A stretch of 6,801 nt of DNA from Spartobacteria bacterium (GTDB taxonomy: Bacteria > Verrucomicrobiota > Verrucomicrobiia > Chthoniobacterales > Chthoniobacteraceae): NCBI GenBank assembly GCA_025355595.1, contig JANXZI010000445.1:1-6801 (forward strand), given 5' to 3'. Made by a program: the position numbers and the translations under genes. Below are positions 1 to 5,795 of the stretch, one piece after another. The notes beneath the pieces are model-generated. The model had not been told where the DNA came from. It did not search any database and saw only the letters and a list, made by a program, of their open reading frames with translations. Numbering within the stretch: the stretch's first letter is position 1; each line of letters starts with the position of its first letter.

Positions 1-1
1 G

Positions 2-1222
2 GTAAATGCGGCGGCTGACCGCCAAGGTGGCGCCTTGGGCCAGCAGATGAGGAAGGTGGCGGGCTATCCAACCTTCGTCTGGTTGGACAGCATTGCTGCC
101 GTCAATGGAACGAAGGGGCACCCGCGCAGTCTGGCGGGTCACTTGGATCAGGCGCTGGCGCAGGGTGCTAATGCGATTGGCCTTGTCATCTATAATTTGC
201 CTAATCGGGATGGTGCTGCGCTCGCGTCCAACGGGGAGCTGCTGATCGCCCAGAGTGGCCTCAGCCGTTATAAGACGGAATACATCGATGTGATCTTCAG
301 CACGATCCGGCAGGCAAAATATGGAAGCTTGCGGATTGTGTTTGTCATCGAGCCGGACTCGCTGCCGAACCTGATCGTGAACACGGGCTTTCCGAAGGTG
401 GCGGAAGCCAAGGCGAGCGGCGCGTATGTCGAGGGCATCCAGTACGCCGTGGGCACGCTGCGCTCGATCAGCAACACCTACGCCTATGTCGATGTGGGAC
501 ATGCCGGCTGGATGGGGTGGCCGGCAAATTTCAAGCCCTTCGTCGAACTCCTCAAGCGGGTGGGAACGGGCATCCCGGGAGGCAATGGCAAGGTGGATGG
601 CTTTATTAGCAACACTGCGAACTATAACGCGTTCGTCGAACCGCACATGACTGCCGGCCAGATGATCCAAGGACAGCCGGTTCGCTCACTACAGGGATGG
701 TATGACTGGAACGATTACATTGACGAGCAGGGCTATGCCGCGGCCTTGCGCAAAGCGCTCACCACTGGAAGCGATGCTTATCCCGCCAGCGTAGGTTTGC
801 TATGCGACACTTCGCGAAACGGGTGGGGCGGCGCGAACCGCACGGCCGGGCCGGGCACATCTACGAATCTCAAAGAATTTGTGCGGGGGACGACCATTGA
901 CAGGCGCATTCACAAGGGAAATTGGGCCAACCAGAATGGGGCTGGCATTGGCGCAAGGCCCGTTGCGAATCCGGCTCCGGACTACCACGCCTTTGTGTGG
1001 GTAAAGCCTCCCGGTGAGTCCGATGGCTCCAGCTCATTGATCCCGACCGGCCCGGAGAATCCCGAGGGTCATGGGTTTGATCGGATGTGCGATCCGACCT
1101 ACCACGGCAATTCATTGAATGGGAACAGTCTCACCGGAGCCTTGCCGAATGCGCCGGTCTCCGGCCGGTGGTTCGAGGCGCAGTTCTTCCAATTGGTGCA
1201 GAACGCATTCCCTTCGTTCTAG
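2..1222 (+). CDS. Glycoside hydrolase family 6 cellulase, probably cellobiohydrolase type; 5' end outside window
   Basis: Hydrolyses beta-1,4 bonds of cellulose by an inverting mechanism; normally secreted. The frame is open to the left edge (VNAAADRQGGALGQQ precedes the first in-window start-like codon, TTG at 35), so the signal peptide and any carbohydrate-binding domain lie outside. Numbering from that TTG, the GH6 core runs from YPTFVWLDS (11-19) to the typical end NAFPSF (390-395). YNLPNRDGAAL (53-63) carries the Asp (59) matching T. reesei Cel6A D175. VIEPDSLPNL (104-113) carries the general acid Asp (108, Cel6A D221). WVKPPGESDG (322-331) carries Asp330 (Cel6A D401). CDTSRNGWGG (257-266) and NWANQNGAGIG (296-306) are also family-typical. 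The PTGPENPEGHGFDRMCDPTY stretch (337-356) resembles the loop region of bacterial exo-acting Cel6B-type enzymes, so cellobiohydrolase is favoured over endoglucanase by inference. Third codon positions look less GC-rich than in glmM. The stop lies two bases before the start of the next frame, which encodes what may be its own C-terminal module. Confidence 0.95.
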   Translation, partial: VNAAADRQGGALGQQMRKVAGYPTFVWLDSIAAVNGTKGHPRSLAGHLDQALAQGANAIGLVIYNLPNRDGAALASNGELLIAQSGLSRYKTEYIDVIFSTIRQAKYGSLRIVFVIEPDSLPNLIVNTGFPKVAEAKASGAYVEGIQYAVGTLRSISNTYAYVDVGHAGWMGWPANFKPFVELLKRVGTGIPGGNGKVDGFISNTANYNAFVEPHMTAGQMIQGQPVRSLQGWYDWNDYIDEQGYAAALRKALTTGSDAYPASVGLLCDTSRNGWGGANRTAGPGTSTNLKEFVRGTTIDRRIHKGNWANQNGAGIGARPVANPAPDYHAFVWVKPPGESDGSSSLIPTGPENPEGHGFDRMCDPTYHGNSLNGNSLTGALPNAPVSGRWFEAQFFQLVQNAFPSF

Positions 1223-1224
1223 CC

Positions 1225-1668
1225 ATGAAAAGCACGTCGATTGGAAGATGGCGCGCGCAGCATTTCACGGCGGCGCAACTGGCAGACGCGTCGTTCTCGG
1301 GCGACCTGGCCGATCCTTTCCACAAGGGCCGCGTGAACCTCGTGGAATACGCGCTCGGAAATGCGCCGGGAGCGCCGGGCACCGCGCCGGGCATGAGCAT
1401 TCTCGGCGGGCGGCTTGCGCTGACTTTCACCCGCAACACCGCAGCTACCGATGTCACGCTCACCATGCAAGGGACCGATTCGCTCGAGGGAACGTGGATC
1501 GATCTCGCGCGGTGCGCGAATGGCGGGACCACGGCTCCGCTCGTGACGGGCGTTCCCGTGAGCGAGACGGAAACGGGAATGATTCGGAGTGCTGAAGTGC
1601 GCGATCTTTACCTGATGAACGATCCGCTCCATCCGCATCGTTTCCTGCGGATCGTGGTGCAACATTGA
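1225..1668 (+). CDS. Detached verrucomicrobial-type C-terminal module, probably belonging to the GH6 enzyme
   Basis: A 147-residue product if read from ATG 1225. It looks like the C-terminal module of secreted Verrucomicrobiota proteins: WRAQHFTAAQLADASFSGDL (9-28), ADPFHKGRVNLVEYALG (29-45), a beta-rich stretch RLALTFTRN (63-71), a 'DSLEGTWIDLA' strand (85-95) and a final FLRIVV (140-145). The usual calcium-binding D-x-D-G loop between ADP and NL-EY is replaced by FHKG. No signal peptide and no Shine-Dalgarno sequence precede ATG 1225, so a free-standing protein would stay in the cytoplasm. The same frame is open back to 1087, and the GH6 frame stops at 1222. Adding one base near 1195-1219 would join the two into a single secreted enzyme. 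I infer that this is the tail of the cellulase separated by a frameshift or by an assembly error. The module's role (surface attachment or sorting) is not established here. Confidence 0.65.
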   Translation: MKSTSIGRWRAQHFTAAQLADASFSGDLADPFHKGRVNLVEYALGNAPGAPGTAPGMSILGGRLALTFTRNTAATDVTLTMQGTDSLEGTWIDLARCANGGTTAPLVTGVPVSETETGMIRSAEVRDLYLMNDPLHPHRFLRIVVQH

Positions 1669-1680
1669 GGTGGCGCGAGG

Positions 1681-1710
1681 CAGGCGGGGATTCCGCGGAA
1701 CTCCCGCCAG
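1681..1710. repeat. Near-perfect 30-bp palindrome in the gap after the GH6/C-terminal module
   Basis: The outer arms GGCGGG (1683-1688) and CCCGCC (1703-1708) flank a perfect inner 10-bp palindrome TTCCGCGGAA (1691-1700). A G-T wobble and one A-C mismatch separate the two parts. It begins 13 bases after the stop at 1668 and could fold into a strong hairpin. No T-run follows, so it is not a canonical intrinsic terminator. It could be a terminator of another type, an operator, or a dispersed repeat. A 10-bp direct repeat CGCCAGCGGA (1705-1714 and 1723-1732) overlaps its right arm, which favours a repeat-type element. Confidence 0.5.
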
Positions 1711-1758
1711 CGGAACGGCGCTCGCCAGCGGAGCGAAAACCTGTTTTCCCATCGCGCG

Positions 1759-2483
1759 ATGCCCCACGACATTGACTACTCCGCCGGACTGCTCTGGTAC
1801 ATCGTCTTCCTCTACTCGACCGTCTGCCACGAGGCGGCGCACGCGTGGACGGCGCTGAAGCTCGGCGACGACACCGCGTACCAGGGCGGGCAGGTCACGC
1901 TCGATCCGATCCCGCACATCCGGCGCGAACCGTGGGGCATGGTCGTCGTGCCGCTCATCACCTTCTACCTGAATGCGCAGCAGGGGGTGATGTGGATGAT
2001 GGGCTGGGCGAGCGCGCCGTACAATCGCGAGTGGGCGGAGCGGAATCCGCGGCACGCCGCATGGATGGCCATCGCAGGCCCCGTGGCGAATCTGCTGCTC
2101 GTGATTGCTGCGGCGATCTGTATCCGCATCGGCCTGGCCGCGGGATGGTTCGTGCCCGGGAGCGGACACTTTGCGGAAATCGTCAAGCCCGTCGCGGAAG
2201 GCGGCGCTGCGCATTTTTTCACGATGCTGCTCGGCGTCGCCTTCTCGCTGAATGTGCTGCTGATGACTTTCAACCTTATCCCGCTGCCGCCCTTCGACGG
2301 TGCGAGCGTGCCGCTGCTTTTTCTCCGCGGTGCGGCGGCTTCGTCGTGGCAGCAGCTCATGTGGAATCCCGCATGCAGCTCATGGGATTCATCGTCGCGT
2401 TCAATGGCTTCGGCGCGCTCTTCCGCCCGATCCATTCCTTTGCGCTGGACCTGCTCTGGCTCGGTCGCGCGCCCTTCGGTTAA
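1759..2483 (+). CDS. Family M50 (site-2 protease-like) membrane zinc metalloprotease, frame broken near 2371
   Basis: Predicted intramembrane metalloprotease. In the first frame from ATG 1759, HEAAH (residues 24-28) is the HExxH zinc site with catalytic Glu25, and NLIPLPPFDG (172-181) carries the third zinc ligand Asp180. GWASAPYN (82-89) and AWMAIAGPVANLLL (101-114) fit the family's hairpin and membrane segments, and further hydrophobic stretches lie at 9-22, 59-71 and 154-176. After MWNP (201-204, ending at 2370) this frame degenerates into Ser/Arg-rich sequence and runs on into the next gene. The next frame over from ATG 2373 gives MQLMGFIVAFNGFGALF and then a hydrophobic end, stopping at 2481-2483. 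That is the expected last membrane segment. Adding one base at about 2371-2373 yields a 241-residue protein of ordinary size. No convincing ribosome site precedes 1759. The substrate cannot be told from sequence. The gene is either a true pseudogene, a recent mutation or an assembly error; the fold assignment is firm. Confidence 0.85.
2353..2384 (+). repeat. 9-bp direct repeat CAGCTCATG flanking the M50 frame break
   Basis: CAGCTCATG occurs at 2353-2361 and again at 2376-2384, 23 bases apart. Removing one copy plus the intervening bases would join ...SSWQQLM directly to GFIVAFNGFG in one frame. A 23-bp insertion between short repeats is therefore one way to explain the frameshift. A one-base loss inside the interval is the alternative and keeps the MWNP residues. 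Confidence 0.55.
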
Positions 2484-2553
2484 GCGGCACAGTGAGATTT
2501 GTTGCTTGGCCAGAGGGGAAAATTCGGACATCTCGTCAGGCACACTCCCGATT

Positions 2554-3450
2554 ATGAAATCCTTCATCACCGCCATCGCCATCGCCGCCGCCCTCGTCCT
2601 GCCCGCCGGGGCGGAAAAGGAACCCTCAGCGCAGGAAATCGCGGCAATGCAAAAGGCCATGAAGGCGATCGGAGAGCTTCAGTACAAGTCCGGCGAGATC
2701 ACGCTTGCAGATGGGAAAGTGAAGATCGTGCTGCCGCCGGAGTTTCAATACCTCGACGCGGCGAATGCGAGGAAGGTGATGGTGGACATCTACGGCAACC
2801 CGCCGCAGGCGAGCGGGGGAGACGGGATGATCGTCCCGAAAGGGATGAAGTTCTTTGGTGGCGGCGGCTGGCTTGCCGAATTGAAATGGAAGCCCGACGG
2901 CTATGTGAAGGATGACGACTTTTCGAAGCTCAACTTCACCGACATGCTGAACGAATTGAAGGCGGGGCAGAAAGCCGCCAGTGACGAGCGCGTGCGTGGC
3001 GGCTACGGCAAGATGGAACTCGCCGCATGGGCGCAGCAGCCCCACTACGACCGCACCACGCACAAGCTGTATTATGCAAAGCTGTTCGACACGGACGGCT
3101 CCGAGCAACAGCTCAACTACGACATCCGCGTGCTCGGCCGGCACGGAGTCTTGGAAGTCAGCATCATGTCCTTTCAATCTCAAATGTCAGAAATCGAGGC
3201 GCGGGCTCCGGCGATTCTCGGCATGGTGGATTTCACCGATGGCAACCGCTATGCCGACTACAAGCCCAAAACGGACAAGGTCGCCGCCTACGGCATCGGA
3301 GGCCTGATCGCCGGCGGCATCCTCGCGAAGGCCGGCTTTTTCAAGGTCATCGCAATCTTCTTCGCGAAATTTTTCAAAGTGATCCTTATCGGCGTCGGCG
3401 CGCTTGTCGCCGGCATCGCGAAGCTCTTCGGGCGAAAGAAGAACGCGTAG
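2554..3450 (+). CDS. DUF2167 family membrane-anchored protein
   Basis: A 298-residue protein matching the DUF2167 pattern; no biochemical function is established. Residues 1-20 form a signal peptide (hydrophobic ITAIAIAAALVLPAGA, then EK), suggesting export. The soluble part shows the family's conserved blocks: VLPPEFQYLDAANARKV (59-75), YGNPP (80-84), a VPKG block with WLAEL (94-110), DGYVKDDDFSKLNFTDML (115-132) and DFTDGNRYADYKPKTDKVAA (226-245). YGIGGLIAGGILAK (246-259) and the following 262-288 stretch form one or two C-terminal membrane segments ending in a basic tail RKKNA, so the bulk likely faces the periplasm or inter-membrane space. ATG 2554 is chosen because it opens the signal peptide. 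The frame is also open upstream, but only because of the frameshift in the M50 gene. It ends 9 bp from the convergent glmM stop. Co-transcription with the M50 gene 70 bp upstream is possible but unproven. Confidence 0.85.
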   Translation: MKSFITAIAIAAALVLPAGAEKEPSAQEIAAMQKAMKAIGELQYKSGEITLADGKVKIVLPPEFQYLDAANARKVMVDIYGNPPQASGGDGMIVPKGMKFFGGGGWLAELKWKPDGYVKDDDFSKLNFTDMLNELKAGQKAASDERVRGGYGKMELAAWAQQPHYDRTTHKLYYAKLFDTDGSEQQLNYDIRVLGRHGVLEVSIMSFQSQMSEIEARAPAILGMVDFTDGNRYADYKPKTDKVAAYGIGGLIAGGILAKAGFFKVIAIFFAKFFKVILIGVGALVAGIAKLFGRKKNA

Positions 3451-3459
3451 TTCGCGGAC

Positions 3460-4875
3460 TTATGCCCCGATGCGCGCCTTGATCACCGCCGCGATTCTGT
3501 CCGCGTGCGCCTCGATCACCGCACCGTCGCGGCCCTCGATGAGCAGGCGGATCTTCGGCTCCGTGCCGCTGTAGCGCAGCAGCACGCGGCCTGCGCCCTT
3601 CAGCGCAGCCTCGGCCTCGGTGACGAGCGCGCTGACTTCCGGCATCTGATCGAGCGGAGTCTTTTCGCGGACGCGCAGGTTGCGCTGCGCCTGCGGATAC
3701 TTGCGCAGGCAGCGCTTGAGTTCGCTCAGCGGCTTGCCGCTCTCGGCCATGATGCGGAGGATTTGCAACGCGCTCACGATGCCGTCGCCGGTCGTCGAGT
3801 AGTCGCGGAAAATCATGTGCCCGCTCTGCTCGCCGCCCACATTCAGATCATCGCGCAGCATCGCCGCGATCACGTGCCGGTCGCCGACCTTCGTGCGCAG
3901 CACCTGGCCGCCGTGATCCTTCAGCGTCTCGTCGAGGCCGAAATTGCTCATCACCGTCGCCACGAGTGTTTTCTTCGCCAGCGTGCCGCGGCGCAGGTGA
4001 TCCACGGCGGCAATCGCCAGGATGTCGTCGCCGTCCACCACTTCGCCCTTCTCGTCGCATAGCTGCACGCGGTCTGCGTCGCCGTCGTGGCTGATGCCGA
4101 TGTGCGCGCCGGTCTCCTGCACGAGCCGGGCGATTTCGTTCGGATACGTGCTGCCGCAATTCGCGTTGATGTTCCGGCCGTCCGGCTTGTCGTGAAAGAT
4201 CGAGCACGTCGCGCCGAGTTCGCGCAAGATCCACGGCGTGCTCTTGTAGGCCGCGCCATTGCCCGCATCCACGGCGATGCGGATGCCCTCGAGCGTGAGC
4301 CCTTTTGGAAAGCTCGCCTTCGCGTGCTCGACGTAGCGCCCGAGCGCATCGTCAATGCGTCGCGCCTGGCCGATTTTCCCTGCCGTGGGCCGGATGTTTT
4401 CGATCTCGCCGGTGAAGACGAGACTCTCGATCCGCTGCTCGACTTCGTCGTCGAGCTTGTAGCCGTCATTGCGGAAAAATTTGATGCCGTTGTCCTCGTA
4501 CGGATTGTGCGAGGCGCTGAGCACGATGCCGCCATCCGCGCGCAGCGAGCGTGTGATGTAGGCGACGCCCGGCGTGGGCAGCGGACCGAGCAGGAAGACA
4601 TCCACGCCGAGCGACATCAGCCCCGCGGCCATCGCATTTTCCAGCATGTAGCCGGAGAGGCGCGTGTCTTTTCCGATGACGATGACGGGCCGGCGATCCG
4701 TGCGGTGCGTGAGCCGTCCGGCCTCCGTGAAGACGTGCGCCGCGGCGCGTCCGAGTTTCAGCGCGGTCTCGGCGGTGACGGGTTCGAGATTCGCGACTCC
4801 GCGGACGCCGTCCGTGCCGAAAAGTTTTCTGTTGCTGTCGAGTGATTCCGCCACGCCGCTATTTTTTGTCCCCAT
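3460..4875 (-). CDS. glmM: Phosphoglucosamine mutase GlmM
   Basis: Converts glucosamine-6-phosphate to glucosamine-1-phosphate, the precursor step to UDP-GlcNAc for peptidoglycan; cytoplasmic. The 471-residue product has all four phosphohexomutase signatures. FGTDGVRG (19-26) opens domain 1. LSASHNPYEDNGIKFF (119-134) holds the phosphorylated serine Ser122. DGDADR (264-269) is the magnesium loop. GGEQSGH (347-353) is the sugar-specificity loop. RYSGTEPKIR (434-443) binds phosphate. The GEQSGH loop and overall pattern favour GlmM over phosphomannomutase or phosphoglucomutase. ATG 4875 is chosen over the upstream TTG 4890 because GGAG lies 9 bases before it. This leaves about 16 residues before the conserved core, slightly longer than usual. 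It is last in the folP-cdaA operon, and its first 17 bases overlap the CdaR-like small ORF. In Firmicutes GlmM binds CdaA and lowers its activity, so the pairing here is meaningful. Confidence 0.97.
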   Translation of the reverse strand: MGTKNSGVAESLDSNRKLFGTDGVRGVANLEPVTAETALKLGRAAAHVFTEAGRLTHRTDRRPVIVIGKDTRLSGYMLENAMAAGLMSLGVDVFLLGPLPTPGVAYITRSLRADGGIVLSASHNPYEDNGIKFFRNDGYKLDDEVEQRIESLVFTGEIENIRPTAGKIGQARRIDDALGRYVEHAKASFPKGLTLEGIRIAVDAGNGAAYKSTPWILRELGATCSIFHDKPDGRNINANCGSTYPNEIARLVQETGAHIGISHDGDADRVQLCDEKGEVVDGDDILAIAAVDHLRRGTLAKKTLVATVMSNFGLDETLKDHGGQVLRTKVGDRHVIAAMLRDDLNVGGEQSGHMIFRDYSTTGDGIVSALQILRIMAESGKPLSELKRCLRKYPQAQRNLRVREKTPLDQMPEVSALVTEAEAALKGAGRVLLRYSGTEPKIRLLIEGRDGAVIEAHADRIAAVIKARIGA

Positions 4876-5029
4876 ACGCTGTCGCTCCAAACTCGATGCT
4901 GTGCCCTGCCCTAGGCGGCGACGTTGTCGTGTCGCTTAGCTGGCTCTTTCGGATGACTGCCCACAGGAGGATCGCCAGCGCCAGCGAGACGGTCTTCGCC
5001 ACCAGGTTGTTCATCAGCAGTGCTTTCAT
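4859..5029 (-). CDS. 56-residue CdaR/YbbR-like membrane anchor lacking YbbR domains
   Basis: The minus-strand frame from ATG 5029 to TAG 4861-4859 encodes a short basic start, the segment NNLVAKTVSLALAILLWAVI (7-26) and a polar tail RKSQLSDTTTSPP then AGHSIEFGATAYGDKK. The pattern N-N-L-x2-K-x2-SL-x-LA-x-LLW matches the N-terminal transmembrane helix of CdaR (YbbR), the CdaA regulator usually encoded between cdaA and glmM, which is exactly this position. Full CdaR carries several YbbR domains after this helix; none are present. The frame overlaps the cdaA frame by 119 bp. The ATG 5029 also forms an ATGA with a TGA in the third frame, which would be the cdaA stop if one base were missing upstream. 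It overlaps the glmM start by 17 bp. No Shine-Dalgarno site is visible, so expression would depend on coupling to cdaA. Identification rests on the motif and position only; an accidental hydrophobic ORF is the alternative. Confidence 0.55.
   Translation of the reverse strand: MKALLMNNLVAKTVSLALAILLWAVIRKSQLSDTTTSPPRAGHSIEFGATAYGDKK
4885..4888 (-). promoter_or_regulatory. Shine-Dalgarno GGAG for glmM
   Basis: GGAG on the minus strand with a 9-base spacer to ATG 4875. It decides the glmM start against the alternative TTG at 4890, which would overlap the site itself. It lies inside the CdaR-like small ORF, consistent with translational coupling. Confidence 0.6.
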
Positions 5030-5795
5030 GGAGTGGCATCAGCAGTAGTTCGGAAAGCCGTGCACGCAAGCTCGCCGGTGTGAAATCACGCTCGAGTTTC
5101 CCGCGATGGCAGAGCGAGACGGCACCGGTCTCCTCGCTCACGATGATGATGATCGCGTCGCTCTCCTCCGTCAGCCCGATGGCCGCGCGATGCCGCAGGC
5201 CGAGGTTGCGGTCAATGTCCTGCCGCTGGCTCACGGGAAAAATGCAGCCTGCGCTCACGATGCGATCGCCGCGCACGATGAGGCCACCATCGTGCAGCGG
5301 AGTCTTCGGGTGAAAAATGGTGACGATGAGTTCGGGCGAGAGCCGGCTGTCAATCTGCACGCCGCTCTCGATGTGCGACTGGATATCCGTCCCGCGCTCG
5401 ATGGCGATGAGCGCCCCGAGCTGCCGGCTGGAAAGATCGAAAGCCGTCTGCGCGAGTTCCTCCACGATCTCCTTGTTCTCCGGCGCGATGCCGAAGATGT
5501 GATGGCTGCCGAGCTGCGCGAGCAGCCGCCGCAGCTCCGGCTGGAAGATCACGACGAGCGCGACGATGACGACCGCGGAGATGCGCTGGAGCAGCCAACT
5601 GATCACCACAAGGCCGAAAAGGTGCGAGAGCAGCACGAGCGCCAGCACGAGCGAGCCGAGCCCCGTGAGCATGCGCAGCCCGCGCGTGCCGCGCAGACCG
5701 ACGTAGGCGGAGTAGATTCCCAGCGCGAGGATGGCGATCTCCAGTGCATCCTTCCAGTGGGCGCGCGCCATTTCCTGCATCGTCGCGAGGATCAT
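4911..5795 (-). CDS. cdaA: Membrane-bound diadenylate cyclase CdaA
   Basis: Makes cyclic di-AMP from two ATP; the messenger controls potassium, osmotic and cell-wall homeostasis. Three N-terminal membrane helices (about residues 17-33, 43-60 and 62-84) precede the DAC domain, the CdaA layout rather than that of DisA. The DAC core reads PENKEIVEELAQTAFDLSS (105-123), GALIAIERGT (127-136), LHDGGLIV (167-174), LGLRHRAAIGLTEESDAIII (198-217) and VSEETGAVS (219-227). Asp169 and Arg-His-Arg (201-203) are the catalytic motifs. The motif is DGG where most members have DGA. The start ATG 5795 overlaps the folP stop as ATGA, with GGAGG 13 bases upstream. The homologous part ends near LSELLL (248-252). 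The last ~42 residues (MPLHESTADEQ onward) are polar, unlike the family, and overlay the CdaR-like ORF in another frame. One added base shortly before 5028 would end cdaA at TGA 5028-5026. Confidence 0.95.
   Translation of the reverse strand: MILATMQEMARAHWKDALEIAILALGIYSAYVGLRGTRGLRMLTGLGSLVLALVLLSHLFGLVVISWLLQRISAVVIVALVVIFQPELRRLLAQLGSHHIFGIAPENKEIVEELAQTAFDLSSRQLGALIAIERGTDIQSHIESGVQIDSRLSPELIVTIFHPKTPLHDGGLIVRGDRIVSAGCIFPVSQRQDIDRNLGLRHRAAIGLTEESDAIIIIVSEETGAVSLCHRGKLERDFTPASLRARLSELLLMPLHESTADEQPGGEDRLAGAGDPPVGSHPKEPAKRHDNVAA
5792..5795 (-). promoter_or_regulatory. ATGA start-stop overlap coupling folP to cdaA
   Basis: The cdaA ATG (5795-5793) and the folP TGA (5794-5792) share bases, a classic arrangement for translational coupling. 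The likely cdaA ribosome site GGAGG (5813-5809) lies within the end of folP with a rather long 13-base spacer, which also fits re-initiation by ribosomes finishing folP. Confidence 0.75.

Noticed and set aside
1219..2214. Long open frame on the minus strand (331 codons)
   Set aside because: It lies antisense to the C-terminal module and the M50 gene. It is rich in Arg, His and Pro with no recognisable motif, as expected opposite GC-rich coding DNA.
2484..2553. Promoter for the DUF2167 gene
   Set aside because: TTGCTT at 2502-2507 has no acceptable -10 box at 16-18 bp, so nothing beyond chance can be claimed. The region shows no other feature.
1759..3450. One continuous 563-codon frame joining the M50 protease and the DUF2167 protein
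   Set aside because: The middle part (about 2371-2553) is low-quality Ser/Arg-rich sequence. The true M50 end lies in another frame, and the DUF2167 part begins with its own ATG and signal peptide at 2554.
4087..4845. Long open frame on the plus strand opposite glmM (252 codons)
   Set aside because: It mirrors an unambiguous glmM with all active-site motifs. The composition is Arg/Asp/Ala-rich and no domain is recognisable.
3460..4875. Phosphomannomutase/phosphoglucomutase identity for the mutase gene
   Set aside because: The GEQSGH specificity loop, overall pattern and location beside cdaA fit GlmM better.
4911..5795. DisA-type DNA-scanning diadenylate cyclase
   Set aside because: The protein has N-terminal membrane helices and no C-terminal helix-hairpin-helix DNA-binding region, so it is CdaA type.
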